Assembly (NCBI GenBank): GCA_003990705.1
Contig: AP018318.1
Coordinates: forward strand, 2,173,501 to 2,237,500
Direction: 5' to 3'
DNA: 64,000 bases
Source: Nostoc sp. HK-01
GTDB lineage: Bacteria; Cyanobacteriota; Cyanobacteriia; Cyanobacteriales; Nostocaceae
Below are positions 18,251 to 27,827 of this stretch, in pieces (position 1 is the stretch's first letter; each line of letters starts with the position of its first letter). The notes under the pieces are model-generated. The model was not told where the DNA came from and searched no databases. It saw nothing but the letters and a program-made list of their open reading frames with translations. Made by a program: the position numbers and the translations under genes.

Positions 18251-18796
18251 TTATAGTTGGTGCAGATATTCAAGCGGTACAGCATCTACTAACCACACAC
18301 CATTCTCAGAACAGTAGAATATGTAACCCATTTGATACATAGTCGCTGCATCTACGGCAAAAACAACAGGTTTACCATGTCGTGCGCCGACAGTTTTGGC
18401 TGTATTAATATCCTGCGATAAATGGACATGATGTCGAGACATTTTACTCAGTCCGGTTTGCAGGATAGACTCGACGGCTTTGTGTCCTGTCCCGTGATAC
18501 AGTAAGTCAGGGGGAACAGATGGGAGTAATTGTAAATCAATTTCTACGCTGTGGCCTTGGTTAGCGCGAATCAAATTACCTGTAGAGTCGAAACTAAAGC
18601 GTTGTTTATCGTTAGTGGCGACTACGGCTGCTAATTCCTGGGGTGTAATAGGAAACTTATGTTCTGCACAAGCCGCTAAAAGTTCATCAACTGCAACCCA
18701 ACCTCCCGGCGCAAGTGTAATTCCTAAAGATTCTGGTTGATGGCGGAGATATTTACTCAAGAATTTACTAATTTTGACTAGGCGTGGAGTGTTCAT
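18251..18796 (-). CDS. kptA: RNA 2'-phosphotransferase (KptA/Tpt1)
   Basis: KptA removes a 2'-phosphate from RNA with NAD+, giving ADP-ribose 1'',2''-cyclic phosphate; in eukaryotes it finishes tRNA splicing. The 181-residue protein has the family order: an N-terminal winged-helix part with Arg18-His19 (KYLRHQP), Arg77 (LIRANQGHS), and the ADP-ribosyltransferase-like part LYHGTGHKAVESILQTGL with Arg121 (SRHHVHLS). The essential Arg-His-Arg-Arg set is complete. The gene overlaps the upstream permease gene by 4 bases (ATGA), so the two are translated together. Its substrate in bacteria is unknown. Confidence 0.93.
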   Translation of the reverse strand: MNTPRLVKISKFLSKYLRHQPESLGITLAPGGWVAVDELLAACAEHKFPITPQELAAVVATNDKQRFSFDSTGNLIRANQGHSVEIDLQLLPSVPPDLLYHGTGHKAVESILQTGLSKMSRHHVHLSQDINTAKTVGARHGKPVVFAVDAATMYQMGYIFYCSENGVWLVDAVPLEYLHQL

Positions 18797-20082
18797 ACAG
18801 CAAAAATTTCTTTTAAGATTATGCCTAATGCAATGCCAATCATTAATATTAATGTCAGCTTACCGCCAGGGACAAAGTGATTTGAGTGTTGGAGTTGTTG
18901 ACGTTGTTTCCATGTGGCTAATGCAGGAATGATGCCACCTAAAATGGAAATGCTAAAAGTACCAGTAAAGTCTAAAGCTGTGAAGAAAATGCTGGGGTTG
19001 ACTGCGCCTAAACCTATAGGTGGTAGTAAAACTAGTGAGTATAAGGGTAAGCGACTGGCAGGTTTATTTTGTGTAGTTGCGAAAATATCTTGGAAGAAAT
19101 CTAGCAAGCCATAAACAAATCCGATAAAAGATGTGGCGATCGCAAATTCTGAAAAAATAGAAACTAATACTCCTAATAATTCTCCACCGCCGCCCGCCCG
19201 CAGCACTTGTATGGGATCGAAAATAGTTTTACCATGAATCATCTCTGAACTGACACTGCCTAAAATCACGGCATTCCAAGCTAAAAACATCAGCAGAGGA
19301 ATTGCTGAACCAATGATAATTGACTGGCGAACCTTGCGACTATCTCCTTCTAGCTGTGTGACCACAACTGGCACAATGTTATGGTAAAACAATGCCACAA
19401 GCATAACTGGGATGGCAGTACTTAACGCACTCCAATTTTGAAACAATAAATGTACACCTTTGACTTGGGTGAATCCTAGCAACAATAGTCCCAGAAAAGA
19501 CGCAAGTACAATTCCCACCAAGAAGTTATTCAATTTTTCAATAAATTTTCCCCGTCCTAAATACATAATGCTGCCAAACAGCAGTGTAAAGGCTGTAGTT
19601 CCTATCCAGCTAGGTAATGAATTCTGCACACCCCAAACATGGGAAACCGCAGACATCAAAATCTCTCCACCCTGGGTAATATATGCTACTAACAAAGCGT
19701 AGTGCAGAAGCAGATAGGCAGCACCAGCCATCCGCGCTCCGTTAAGCCCCAAGGCAGTTTCAATCATGGCTAGTAAACTTACGCTGGGGCGACCTGCTAG
19801 ACGCATGGTATTAATGCTAACTTCGGCAATTAACAACCCGGCAACTAAAGTATATAGCCAGACAGCAATCAATAAGACTGTAGATGGGATGATACCAGAG
19901 GGTAATGTCACCGCAGGTAAGGCCAAAATTCCCGCACCAACAGTTGTGCCTGCAACTAAGGCGGTACTTCCCAGTACACTGCCAGGTTGATGAGTCAGCT
20001 TGTTTCCCTCAACTTGCAGATGGGAAAACAATCGCGTGACTTCTTCTTGATGTGCCTGGAAAGCCGTCTTAATTGTGGTCAT
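18793..20082 (-). CDS. Aromatic/hydroxy amino acid permease family (HAAAP/Mtr-TyrP-like)
   Basis: This 429-residue protein has about eleven membrane segments. The first (GSTALVAGTTVGAGILALP) is the family hallmark that forms the unwound substrate site. A polar N-terminal tail of about 38 residues precedes it. The family carries aromatic or hydroxy amino acids with protons; the substrate here is not determined. Its stop overlaps the kptA start by 4 bases, so the permease is the first gene of a two-gene operon. Confidence 0.85.
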   Translation of the reverse strand: MTTIKTAFQAHQEEVTRLFSHLQVEGNKLTHQPGSVLGSTALVAGTTVGAGILALPAVTLPSGIIPSTVLLIAVWLYTLVAGLLIAEVSINTMRLAGRPSVSLLAMIETALGLNGARMAGAAYLLLHYALLVAYITQGGEILMSAVSHVWGVQNSLPSWIGTTAFTLLFGSIMYLGRGKFIEKLNNFLVGIVLASFLGLLLLGFTQVKGVHLLFQNWSALSTAIPVMLVALFYHNIVPVVVTQLEGDSRKVRQSIIIGSAIPLLMFLAWNAVILGSVSSEMIHGKTIFDPIQVLRAGGGGELLGVLVSIFSEFAIATSFIGFVYGLLDFFQDIFATTQNKPASRLPLYSLVLLPPIGLGAVNPSIFFTALDFTGTFSISILGGIIPALATWKQRQQLQHSNHFVPGGKLTLILMIGIALGIILKEIFAV

Positions 20083-20219
20083 AACTGGAGAAAATGTTAA
20101 CTTATGTAACTAATCATCTTAGCAAACACTTTTGGGAAATCAGTATTTGGTTAAAAAATGTGATAAATAATACTTGTTATATTTGGTAGACAATGCTTTG
20201 ATTTGAATACTATCACCTG

Positions 20220-21446
20220 CTATAACAGAGCGATTTTTTGTTTCGGCACATAACTGGGGAAAACTTTACTTAGTTGCGTGTCATTCACAGATAAATGTTG
20301 TGCTAACACATCAGAAATTACATCTCGAAAATCGGTAGTTACAGCCAAGTCTCTTTTTTCGTAAAGTGCAGCAGTGTCCAAACCAGGCCATTCGCCATAA
20401 ACTTTACCACCACGGACTTTGCCACCTAAAACCCACATCACATTTCCGTGGCCATGATCAGTACCACCATTGCCATTTTCCCGTAATGTCCGACCAAATT
20501 CAGACATAACTAAAATGACTGTGTTTTGGTAAGCTGGGCCTAGATTTTGGACTAAAGCGGCTAACCCTTTACCCAAACTTCCTAAGCTTTTGGCTAAATA
20601 ACCGCGATCGCTACCTTGATTAATATGGGTATCCCAACCACCCAAGGACATAAACCCTAATTCAATTTTGGGGTCTTTAGCCATCAGTTTACCTAAGCGT
20701 TGAGCATCACCAACAAAAACATCGGGTGATGGTGCGCCATTATTTGCCATTTTCATTTCTTGGGCGAAGTCATTCATCAAAGCGGCACGGGCAACGCGTC
20801 CTTGATGATAGGTTTGACTAAGAACGTCATTACCACTGTATAACCGATCAAATGCTGCGCCTACTTTTGGTCGATCTAAAGAAATTGGTTTGTCAGCATT
20901 TCTCCCGGAGCCTATGTTAGCAACTGGCATTAAACCATTCAAAATGCGGGGTTTGGTGCTACCCAAACTGACTGCTTGGATGGGTGTTTTGTTAGAGATA
21001 GCACCCAATAAGCGATTCATCCAACCTTCGCTAATTCTTTGGTTTCCAGGAATGCCAATTTCCATATAAAACTGCGCGTCAAAATGGGAACGAGAGGGAT
21101 CGGGGGAACCCGCAGCATGAACAAAGGCTAAATTACCTTGTTGCCACAGAGGCATGATTGGTGCTAAAGCTGGATGTAAGCCGAAGTGTCCATCTAAATC
21201 GAAAACGCCTTTTTCTTGTCCGGGTTTGGCAAGGGCGATTTTGGGACGGGCTTGATAGTAAGCTGGCTCTGTGTAAGGAACTACGATATTTAAACCATCT
21301 GCACCACCACGCATTAAAATCACAATCAAACGCTGGCGATCGCTTTTATTAGTAGCAGAATGAACTACCCAAGTATCACAACTAACAGAGGCGATCGCAG
21401 TTGTAGAAAACAGTCCTGCTTGGATGAGAAAATCACGTCTTTTCAT
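20220..21446 (-). CDS. DUF1501 domain-containing exported protein
   Basis: The 408-residue protein starts with MKRRDFLIQAGLFSTTAIASVSCD, a Tat-like signal with twin arginine and a Cys that could be lipidated. The body is an alkaline-phosphatase-superfamily-like fold with the DUF1501 landmarks LIVILMRGGADGLNIVVPY, SRSHFDAQFYME, GGWDTHINQG, VILVMSEFGRTLREN and GGTDHGHGNVMWVLGG. Proteins of this family are encoded next to DUF1800 proteins, as here (gene 111 bp upstream). Function is unknown; a sulfatase- or phosphatase-like exported hydrolase is the usual guess. Confidence 0.92.
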   Translation of the reverse strand: MKRRDFLIQAGLFSTTAIASVSCDTWVVHSATNKSDRQRLIVILMRGGADGLNIVVPYTEPAYYQARPKIALAKPGQEKGVFDLDGHFGLHPALAPIMPLWQQGNLAFVHAAGSPDPSRSHFDAQFYMEIGIPGNQRISEGWMNRLLGAISNKTPIQAVSLGSTKPRILNGLMPVANIGSGRNADKPISLDRPKVGAAFDRLYSGNDVLSQTYHQGRVARAALMNDFAQEMKMANNGAPSPDVFVGDAQRLGKLMAKDPKIELGFMSLGGWDTHINQGSDRGYLAKSLGSLGKGLAALVQNLGPAYQNTVILVMSEFGRTLRENGNGGTDHGHGNVMWVLGGKVRGGKVYGEWPGLDTAALYEKRDLAVTTDFRDVISDVLAQHLSVNDTQLSKVFPSYVPKQKIALL

Positions 21447-21460
21447 ATTGGTAATTTAAA

Positions 21461-21535
21461 GTGCTGAGTGCTGAGTTACCGAAGTTTGCTCAACGGGGGA
21501 ACCCCCGCACGCAACTTCTCGCTGAGTGCTGAGTA
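21461..21535. repeat. GTGCTGA heptamer repeats around a G/C-rich hairpin
   Basis: Tandem GTGCTGA units occur at both ends, with GAAGTTTGC...CGGGGGAACCCCCG...GCAACTTC forming a hairpin between them. It fills the spacer between the DUF1800 and DUF1501 genes. This is a dispersed short repeat of the Nostocales type. Confidence 0.65.
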
Positions 21536-21557
21536 TGAACCTAGTAGCTGTCCATAA

Positions 21558-23048
21558 CTAACGGCGCATAAATTCTGGGCTACCCAGGACTAATGCGGCT
21601 TTGAGTTCTGGGGGACTAGTGGCGATCGCACTTTGGGTTTTGGGCGAAAGAGAGTTACCCAAGGTGTTAATTAACTGAGTCGCATCCAGGGGTTGAATGC
21701 GGTTGATGCTTTTATTTTTGGGTGGATTATTGACTTTTCCTAGCAGTGGTACGCGACCACCACCTAATGCAGTTGCAAAGCTGAGGCGACGGTTCATCGC
21801 TTCAGGATTCAACCAGACATCTTCTGTATTTTTGAATCCATCAGGAGTTCGACAACCATATAAAGGCATTTCTAATTGTTCCAGGTTGCGGGAAAGGGGT
21901 AGGGTATTGTTCACCTCCAGCCCTGTAGCCCGGACGGCTGAGACAGTGTATTGCAACGGTGTTTTAAATTTGGCGTTGAAATATTTTTTATCCCAGAATT
22001 CTGGGCTTTGGAACAAAGTTTCTAAAACAGCGCGAATATTGCCATCGGTTTTGAGAAAGCGTTGTGTGAGACGATTAACTAAAGATGTAGGTGGGCGATC
22101 GCTGACAAAATACTGAGCCAACTGGTAACTAATATGATGAGCCGTCGCCGGACTCCGTGCCAAAATATCTAAAGCTGCTTCGCCTTCAGCTTGACCACTG
22201 CTTTTAATGGTGTGTCCTAAAAAAACTTTATCACTCGGATCATGAAACTTGGGTTCAAAATAAAATAGCGATTTGCCATTTGTCTGTTGATTAGGACGAG
22301 CTATTCCCCAACCAGTAAAAATTCTCGCTAAAGCAATCACATCTTGTTGGGTATAGCCACCATCTGCACCTAGAGTATGCAGTTCCATCAATTCCCGCGC
22401 GTAGTTTTCGTTTACCTTGGGAGTGACACCACGATGACCACTACCTTTATTTAGCCAATTGTCTAAATAAAATAGCATTGCTGGATGATGGGCTGTTGCA
22501 CCTAATAAATCACGAAATCGCCCGAAAACATAAGGTCTGATGGCTTCTTGTTCGTATGCACTCGTCCAAAGGCGAGCATTTCCTTTACCTCCATAGACAT
22601 TGAAGTGGTTATACCAAAAGTCCACCATCACTTCTTGCAGTTGGCGGTTACTGTTAGTAGCTCGTAATAACCTGGCTTTGACTGCTTCTTGGATAATTTT
22701 GTCTTTTCTCTGTGGCTGGTATCTGTTTTCGGGTGTATTTGGTTGTGGCGAATTCTTGAGATATTCTCTAACTTCGACTGTATTTAACCGGAGTGTTTCT
22801 AGCTGTGAAAGCTGGCGGGTGAGGCTGGGCGGTTCGGATATGGAATTGGGTGAAAGTTGTTGTTTAATATAGCCCTCTACACCTAAAGACTGGACTTTTT
22901 GAATGTCTCCCGGTTTAGCCCCAAAACTCAGACGATTAATTAAGTGTAATATTTTTGGGTCAACAGGCTTAGTAGCTGCATAGATGGGGTTACTTCCTAC
23001 CAACAAGATGAACAGCAACAATACCAAATATCTGGGTTTTACTGTCAT
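21558..23048 (-). CDS. DUF1800 domain-containing exported protein
   Basis: The 496-residue protein begins at the ATG at 23048, which places a signal peptide (YLVLLLFILLVGSNPIYA) at the N-terminus; eleven more codons are open upstream but spoil it. DUF1800 features follow: HLINRLSFGAKPGDIQKVQSLG, MVDFWYNHFNVY, NENYARELMELHTLG and GGYTQQDVIALARIFTGWG. The gene precedes a DUF1501 gene on the same strand; the pairing is conserved in many bacteria and suggests a joint exported complex of unknown function. Confidence 0.9.
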   Translation of the reverse strand: MTVKPRYLVLLLFILLVGSNPIYAATKPVDPKILHLINRLSFGAKPGDIQKVQSLGVEGYIKQQLSPNSISEPPSLTRQLSQLETLRLNTVEVREYLKNSPQPNTPENRYQPQRKDKIIQEAVKARLLRATNSNRQLQEVMVDFWYNHFNVYGGKGNARLWTSAYEQEAIRPYVFGRFRDLLGATAHHPAMLFYLDNWLNKGSGHRGVTPKVNENYARELMELHTLGADGGYTQQDVIALARIFTGWGIARPNQQTNGKSLFYFEPKFHDPSDKVFLGHTIKSSGQAEGEAALDILARSPATAHHISYQLAQYFVSDRPPTSLVNRLTQRFLKTDGNIRAVLETLFQSPEFWDKKYFNAKFKTPLQYTVSAVRATGLEVNNTLPLSRNLEQLEMPLYGCRTPDGFKNTEDVWLNPEAMNRRLSFATALGGGRVPLLGKVNNPPKNKSINRIQPLDATQLINTLGNSLSPKTQSAIATSPPELKAALVLGSPEFMRR

Positions 23049-23125
23049 AACTTGAGTTATCCTTTCTCGGTTGGCGAACACATCGTTATTTGACTGGCGA
23101 ACGAGAAAAAAAGTTCAAAATCTCC

Positions 23126-24100
23126 TCAGTAATTTCCTGAATATAATTTAGCAACCTTTGCTAAATCTACATTACCACCACTGATAATTACACCAACCTT
23201 TGCATTTGGTACTGACACTACACCGCTAAGTAATGCTGCTACGGCTAATGCACCAGTGGGTTCAACGACAATTTTTAGCCGTTCCCACAGGAAAAACATA
23301 CTGTTAATAATGGCGGTTTCCGAGACTGTCACCATATCATCGACGTAATTTAGCACTAGAGGAAAGGTTAATTTACCCAAGCTGGGAGTTCGCACACCAT
23401 CAGCAATTGTTGGCGGGTTAGTGACGGTTTGCAGAGTTTTGCTGTGAAAGGAACGAGTTGCATCATCCGCCAGTTCTGGTTCGACACCAATAACTTTACA
23501 CCTAGGTAACAATGCTTTAGTGGCGATCGCACATCCTGATATTAATCCGCCACCGCCACAACAAATTAATAAATAGTTTAGTTGACCAACTTCTTGAATC
23601 AGTTCTAAGGCTGTGGTTCCTTGTCCAGCGATGACGTGGGGATGATCGTAAGGCGGAATCAAGGTAAGCTGGCGATCGCTGGCTAGGGTTTTGGCTAATT
23701 CTTCTCGGTCAGTTTCTTGGCGATTGTATAAAATCACTTCTGCGCCATAACTGCGGGTGGCTTGTTGCTTTACTTCTGGGGCATCGTCAGGCATCACAAT
23801 AGTTGTAGGAATATGCAGTAACTTTCCCGCGAGGGCGATCGCTTGGGCATGATTCCCAGAGGAAAATGTAATTACGCCTTGTTGCTTCTGAATTTGGGAT
23901 AACTGTACTAAGGCATTGTATGCACCCCGAAATTTAAATGCGCCTGTGCGTTGAAAGTTTTCGCATTTAAAAAATACTTCGCTATGGGTGCGATCGTTGA
24001 CAATTCTGGAAGTTAGTACTGGTGTAAGATGAGCAATTCCTGCAAGCCGCGCTTGTGCTGCTTTTACATCGTCTACAGTAACGGAATTATGCTGTGACAT
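23126..24100 (-). CDS. Threonine/serine dehydratase-like PLP enzyme
   Basis: This fold-type II PLP enzyme has 324 residues from the ATG at 24100. The PLP lysine lies in TGAFKFRGAYNA, the phosphate-binding loop in CCGGGGLISG, and the FSSGNHAQAIALAG motif contacts PLP. There is no C-terminal ACT regulatory domain, so it is a short catabolic-type enzyme: threonine dehydratase, serine racemase or hydroxyaspartate ammonia-lyase. The sequence alone does not decide. It is transcribed alone. Confidence 0.88.
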   Translation of the reverse strand: MSQHNSVTVDDVKAAQARLAGIAHLTPVLTSRIVNDRTHSEVFFKCENFQRTGAFKFRGAYNALVQLSQIQKQQGVITFSSGNHAQAIALAGKLLHIPTTIVMPDDAPEVKQQATRSYGAEVILYNRQETDREELAKTLASDRQLTLIPPYDHPHVIAGQGTTALELIQEVGQLNYLLICCGGGGLISGCAIATKALLPRCKVIGVEPELADDATRSFHSKTLQTVTNPPTIADGVRTPSLGKLTFPLVLNYVDDMVTVSETAIINSMFFLWERLKIVVEPTGALAVAALLSGVVSVPNAKVGVIISGGNVDLAKVAKLYSGNY

Positions 24101-24305
24101 GAGCAAAATAAAATTGAGTAGTCTGCCTAGTGGGTAATAGAACACCACAGGATTTAACGTAGCATCACTTCATCTACCGTGAAGCAGACAGATAAATACT
24201 TCTTAAGGAACAAGGAAATCTGGCAGTTTAGCTGAATAAATGTAAATAAGCGTAAAGCGGTTGGTACTCAAATATTAACGATTTTTTAATAAAATCGTAA
24301 TTATT

Positions 24306-24644
24306 ATGCACACATCATTTACTGACAATCAATACAGCAAACTTACCAAAAAAAATCGGATAACTGTCATGATTGCCGTTTTTGAAGCTATGGAAGAGTG
24401 CCGACTTGCAGCTATAGCAGCTGAATTCCCTGGTGAATGTGGGTTAGAAATGCTCAAGGGTTGTTTAGAAGACGAAGCCCAAGCTTGGTCAGACCAACAA
24501 TTTCAAACTTGGTTTGAGGGTCTGGAAGTCAAATATGGGCAACGTAGCCCCCTAGGAATTTCTATGATTAGCTTGTATAGGAGTGTGATGAGAATCATCC
24601 ACAATTGCGATCGCCAATTGAAAATCGAGCAAACTTATCAATAG
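24306..24644 (+). CDS. Hypothetical protein, mostly helical
   Basis: The 112-residue protein is predicted helical, with an acidic middle (GCLEDEAQAWSDQQFQTWFEGLEVKYGQRSP). It has no signal peptide or membrane segment and I recognise no family. It ends 2 bp before the stop of the convergent AAA ATPase gene. Codon use and a GCGATCGC-like site inside the frame support it as real. Confidence 0.6.
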   Translation: MHTSFTDNQYSKLTKKNRITVMIAVFEAMEECRLAAIAAEFPGECGLEMLKGCLEDEAQAWSDQQFQTWFEGLEVKYGQRSPLGISMISLYRSVMRIIHNCDRQLKIEQTYQ

Positions 24645-24646
24645 AT

Positions 24647-25849
24647 TTACACAAATCGCTGTGTAAATTCAGCGATTAAATCTACCCGTCCTTTACGTAA
24701 CATTGCTGGGTCTAATCTTTCGGTGGTGTTGCAAGTCATCAACACAACTAACCTCTGTTTCATCTGAATCCCAGATTCATCAATGACGCTTTGGTATAAA
24801 GTGCCATCCAACAAACTCAAAATATGTTCGGTTTTATTATTAGATTGGGCTATTTCTGAAGCACGATTCTGCGCTAAATTATCAGCTTCGTTAATAATAA
24901 TACAAATGCGTTCTAAGTAAGTTGGCGGGACAAAATTAGTGATCGCATCATGATCCAAAATAAAGATCACAAACCCTAAAGGCATAAGAATCTCTTTAGC
25001 TACCGCTTGTGTCCAGGCGGTTTTACCTGTTCCTGGTTCGCCATGTACTACAACTGCTAACTGATTTTGATTGAGAATCGCTTGCTGTAATGTGTCGGTA
25101 AAACTTTGAATCTCTGCGGGAAATGTGCGAATGGGAAATTGGCTGTGAACCTTACCCACACGACTTTGATAGCCACTTAACATCACCGCTAAATCGTAGG
25201 TAGCTTTGTTAACTAATGGCGCTAAATCTTTAGCCATTAAAGTATATTGTCGCCTACCGCGATCGTAAGGTTCAATTTGCAGCCAAATGTCATACATTGA
25301 CCAATACGCATTCACAGTATTGACAACATCTAAACGTTCCCAATTGATAAATTTTTCCACAGGAAAATAAAAATCTCTCTCGGAGTAATACTGGGTAATT
25401 ACATTAGGTCTACCTAAAATTTGTAAAACCCGTAAAACAGTAATTTCTTGTAGACGGTTCAAAACATAATCAATGGGTATGCTGTTGCGACTGACAAATT
25501 GTAATATCGGTGTTTCTGTACTCAAAACTTCTTTATAACGATGGTCTGGTGATTGCGGGTCTGGTGTAATATAATTCCAAAACCTCTCTAATTCATAGCG
25601 GGTATTTTCAGAGGCTACGCCTAATAAGTTTGCCCACCAAGTAAAATTATTTCTCCCTAAAACTTCACTAAATGTACTGGCTAAATTAAAGCTTTTTTGG
25701 GCAAATTCCTTGGTATCATTTTGTGCAAGTTGCCATAAAAATTCCCAATCTAAATCTCGTTGTAATGGCCGCCACCCACTAGTCAATAAATTTTGCTGTT
25801 TATTATTATTGGATGTGCTTTCGTTGCCACTAAAATAATCAAATCCCAT
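24647..25849 (-). CDS. AAA family ATPase of unknown role
   Basis: The 400-residue protein has an N-terminal helical region of about 230 residues without recognised family, then a AAA module: Walker A GEPGTGKTAW, Walker B RICIIINEADN (Asn replaces the usual Asp, Glu is kept), sensor 1 VVLMTCNTT and the box GRVD that ends the AAA core. The protein stops soon after, so the helical lid is short. Such orphan AAA proteins act as remodelling or moxR-like chaperones; none of its neighbours names a client. The altered Walker B could weaken Mg2+ binding. Confidence 0.8.
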   Translation of the reverse strand: MGFDYFSGNESTSNNNKQQNLLTSGWRPLQRDLDWEFLWQLAQNDTKEFAQKSFNLASTFSEVLGRNNFTWWANLLGVASENTRYELERFWNYITPDPQSPDHRYKEVLSTETPILQFVSRNSIPIDYVLNRLQEITVLRVLQILGRPNVITQYYSERDFYFPVEKFINWERLDVVNTVNAYWSMYDIWLQIEPYDRGRRQYTLMAKDLAPLVNKATYDLAVMLSGYQSRVGKVHSQFPIRTFPAEIQSFTDTLQQAILNQNQLAVVVHGEPGTGKTAWTQAVAKEILMPLGFVIFILDHDAITNFVPPTYLERICIIINEADNLAQNRASEIAQSNNKTEHILSLLDGTLYQSVIDESGIQMKQRLVVLMTCNTTERLDPAMLRKGRVDLIAEFTQRFV

Positions 25850-26304
25850 ATTTTTACTTACTTGCGTAAAAATGTTTGCTCAACTATAGCAATCTTCTTT
25901 GATTTCTCAACTACTTATGGAGAGATACATATAAAATCGAGGTGTTGACGATTCATTGAGGACTGCTATATCTATCAAGGTTAATAAAGGTTACTTTACT
26001 TAATTTTTTTCATCAAAGTGTTACAAAATTTGATTTGGGGCGAAATTTCCAGAGATTTTAACTACATGCTACAAGTATAGTCTTGTTTTTCTAACAAGCT
26101 GGTAATTAATCAATACTTTTATGTTACATTGTAATACAAGCAAAAGTCAAGCTATGTTCAGTTTCTCGTTTCAGGTTGGAGTGTTAACTATATTATGGAC
26201 AGAGTAAACCAAAGCCACCGACAGGCTAAATTTTGCTTGTGTTTAGAGGTTAGGATCAGAATATATTGAAGTTAACAATTCTTTATATAAAAGAGGTATG
26301 GAAA
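25850..26304. other. 455-bp spacer with both divergent promoters
   Basis: The spacer separates the divergent AAA ATPase and DUF411 genes. It is AT-rich, with an AGGTTAATAAAGGTTACTTTACTTAA-like stretch near 25978-26002. No gene, RNA or clear operator was recognised. Confidence 0.35.
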
Positions 26305-26835
26305 ATGAACAAATTTTTAGCTTCGGGAATGAGTAAATTCTGGCGTGTCGTACTAGGCATAATGATTATTACTGTAGTGAGTATAACTAGTAATTCTGCA
26401 TCGGCGATCGCTGCGAGTAGTTGGGACAATGAAACTGAATCTTATTCCGGTAAACAGGAAATGATTGTTTATCGTAGCCCTAGCTGTAGCTGCTGTGGAG
26501 ATTGGTTAGACCATGTCAAAAAACATGGTTTTAAAATTAAACAAGATGTCAAAACTGACGAGATGGAAGCAATTAAGCAAAAATATAATTTACCTTCAGA
26601 GTTAGCATCTTGTCACACCGCAATTATTGACGGTTATGTGATGGAAGGTCATGTTCCTGCTGATGACATCAAACGGTTACTAAAGCAAAAGTCCCAACTT
26701 GCAGGTTTAGCGGTTCCCGCAATGCCTGTAGGCACACCAGGAATGGAAATAGGAAATACAAAACAGCCTTTTTCTGTGATTGCATTTAATAAAAAAGGCG
26801 AATTGCAAGTATTTAACAGCTATGAGTCTTATTAA
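26305..26835 (+). CDS. DUF411 metal-binding exported protein
   Basis: The protein has 176 residues from the ATG at 26305 (a weak AGAGG lies upstream; thirteen more codons are open before it). A signal peptide ends near ASAIAAS. The DUF411 domain begins with IVYRSPSCSCCGDWLDHVKKHGF, a thioredoxin-like arrangement with SCSCC as metal or redox site, and continues with SCHTAIIDGYVMEGHVPADDI. DUF411 proteins are linked to copper or other metal handling. It is exported to the periplasm. A terminator follows. Confidence 0.88.
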   Translation: MNKFLASGMSKFWRVVLGIMIITVVSITSNSASAIAASSWDNETESYSGKQEMIVYRSPSCSCCGDWLDHVKKHGFKIKQDVKTDEMEAIKQKYNLPSELASCHTAIIDGYVMEGHVPADDIKRLLKQKSQLAGLAVPAMPVGTPGMEIGNTKQPFSVIAFNKKGELQVFNSYESY

Positions 26836-26870
26836 GCTTATTTAAAGTTCATTATTCATATAGCTGGTTT

Positions 26871-26905
26871 GTAGAGATGTAAAAATTTGCATCTCTACAG
26901 GTTTT
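26871..26905 (+). terminator. Terminator after the DUF411 gene
   Basis: GTAGAGATG and CATCTCTAC form a 9-bp stem with a 10-base loop, followed by AGGTTTTTC. Confidence 0.7.
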
Positions 26906-27090
26906 TCAAATTCACTAAATATCGGACAAAGTTCATTCACCGAGCGATCGCATTTTCTGAGAATAAATAGTTATACCATTTTCCGAAAATCTTGATGCAA
27001 ATTCATTGGTTTTTAATTCTTTCCCCCTGCTCCCCTGCGGCCTATTTGTATCAAACTTAAAGTGAAATAGTATTAGGTGGTACTGTAGTC

Positions 27091-27822
27091 ATGAACCTTC
27101 AAGAAGTCAAGAATCAATTTCCCGAAGCAGTAGGTGAGATTGAAATACTTGAAAGCCTTGGGTTTACTTCCCGCAGTGGTAATTGGATTGATACTCTTGA
27201 TATTGAGCAAGCCCAGACAGCTTGTTGGTTATTGGGAAGAGTGGGTGATGATCGAGACGCTGATGTCCTGATCAATATTTTATCTGGTCAACGTTGTGAA
27301 TTATGGATGCAGGCTGCAACATCCCTAAGTCTCATTGCGACTGAAAAGCACCTCAAATCTTTATTGTCGATTCTGGTCGCTAGTTCTGATCATCTACAGC
27401 GAAATAGTGTAGTGTATGCGCTGGCTTTTCTATCCAATTGCGAAGTTAATCAGGAAGTGATTAGGATGCTGACAGAAGTAGCCGCTAACACATCTGAAGC
27501 GCCTTTGATTAGAGCGCAAGCATTAGAAGGAATTGGTAATAAACTCTCTCAAGAGTTACCAGCAAATCTTTATCAGCAAGCAGTGAATGTCATTATTCAA
27601 GGGTTGGATGATGTTAACGCTGAAGTGAGATTTTGGTCATGTTTTGCTGCGGGTGCGCTCAACATCAAAGAGACGTTACCCAAACTCCAAGTATTGGCGC
27701 AGACTGATCAAACAATCGTACCAGGGTGGTGGTCTGTGGGCGAGGAAGCTGAAGATTCAATTACTCTGATGAGTGGAGGCGAACCACCACTGCGTGAACC
27801 GGACAATTCACCTAGTAATTGA
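27091..27822 (+). CDS. HEAT-repeat protein
   Basis: The 243-residue protein has successive pairs of helices with HEAT-like spacing: AQTACWLLGRVGDDRDADVLINIL, CELWMQAATSLSLIA...HLKSLLSIL, and QAVNVIIQGLDDVNAEVRFWSCFAAGALN. The C-terminal 30 residues are acidic and polar. Such proteins usually act as scaffolds or, in cyanobacteria, as lyases for phycobilin chromophores; the lyase-type sequence signature is not evident. It is convergent with the ABC ATPase gene, 5 bp apart. Confidence 0.75.
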   Translation: MNLQEVKNQFPEAVGEIEILESLGFTSRSGNWIDTLDIEQAQTACWLLGRVGDDRDADVLINILSGQRCELWMQAATSLSLIATEKHLKSLLSILVASSDHLQRNSVVYALAFLSNCEVNQEVIRMLTEVAANTSEAPLIRAQALEGIGNKLSQELPANLYQQAVNVIIQGLDDVNAEVRFWSCFAAGALNIKETLPKLQVLAQTDQTIVPGWWSVGEEAEDSITLMSGGEPPLREPDNSPSN

Positions 27823-27827
27823 CAAAA

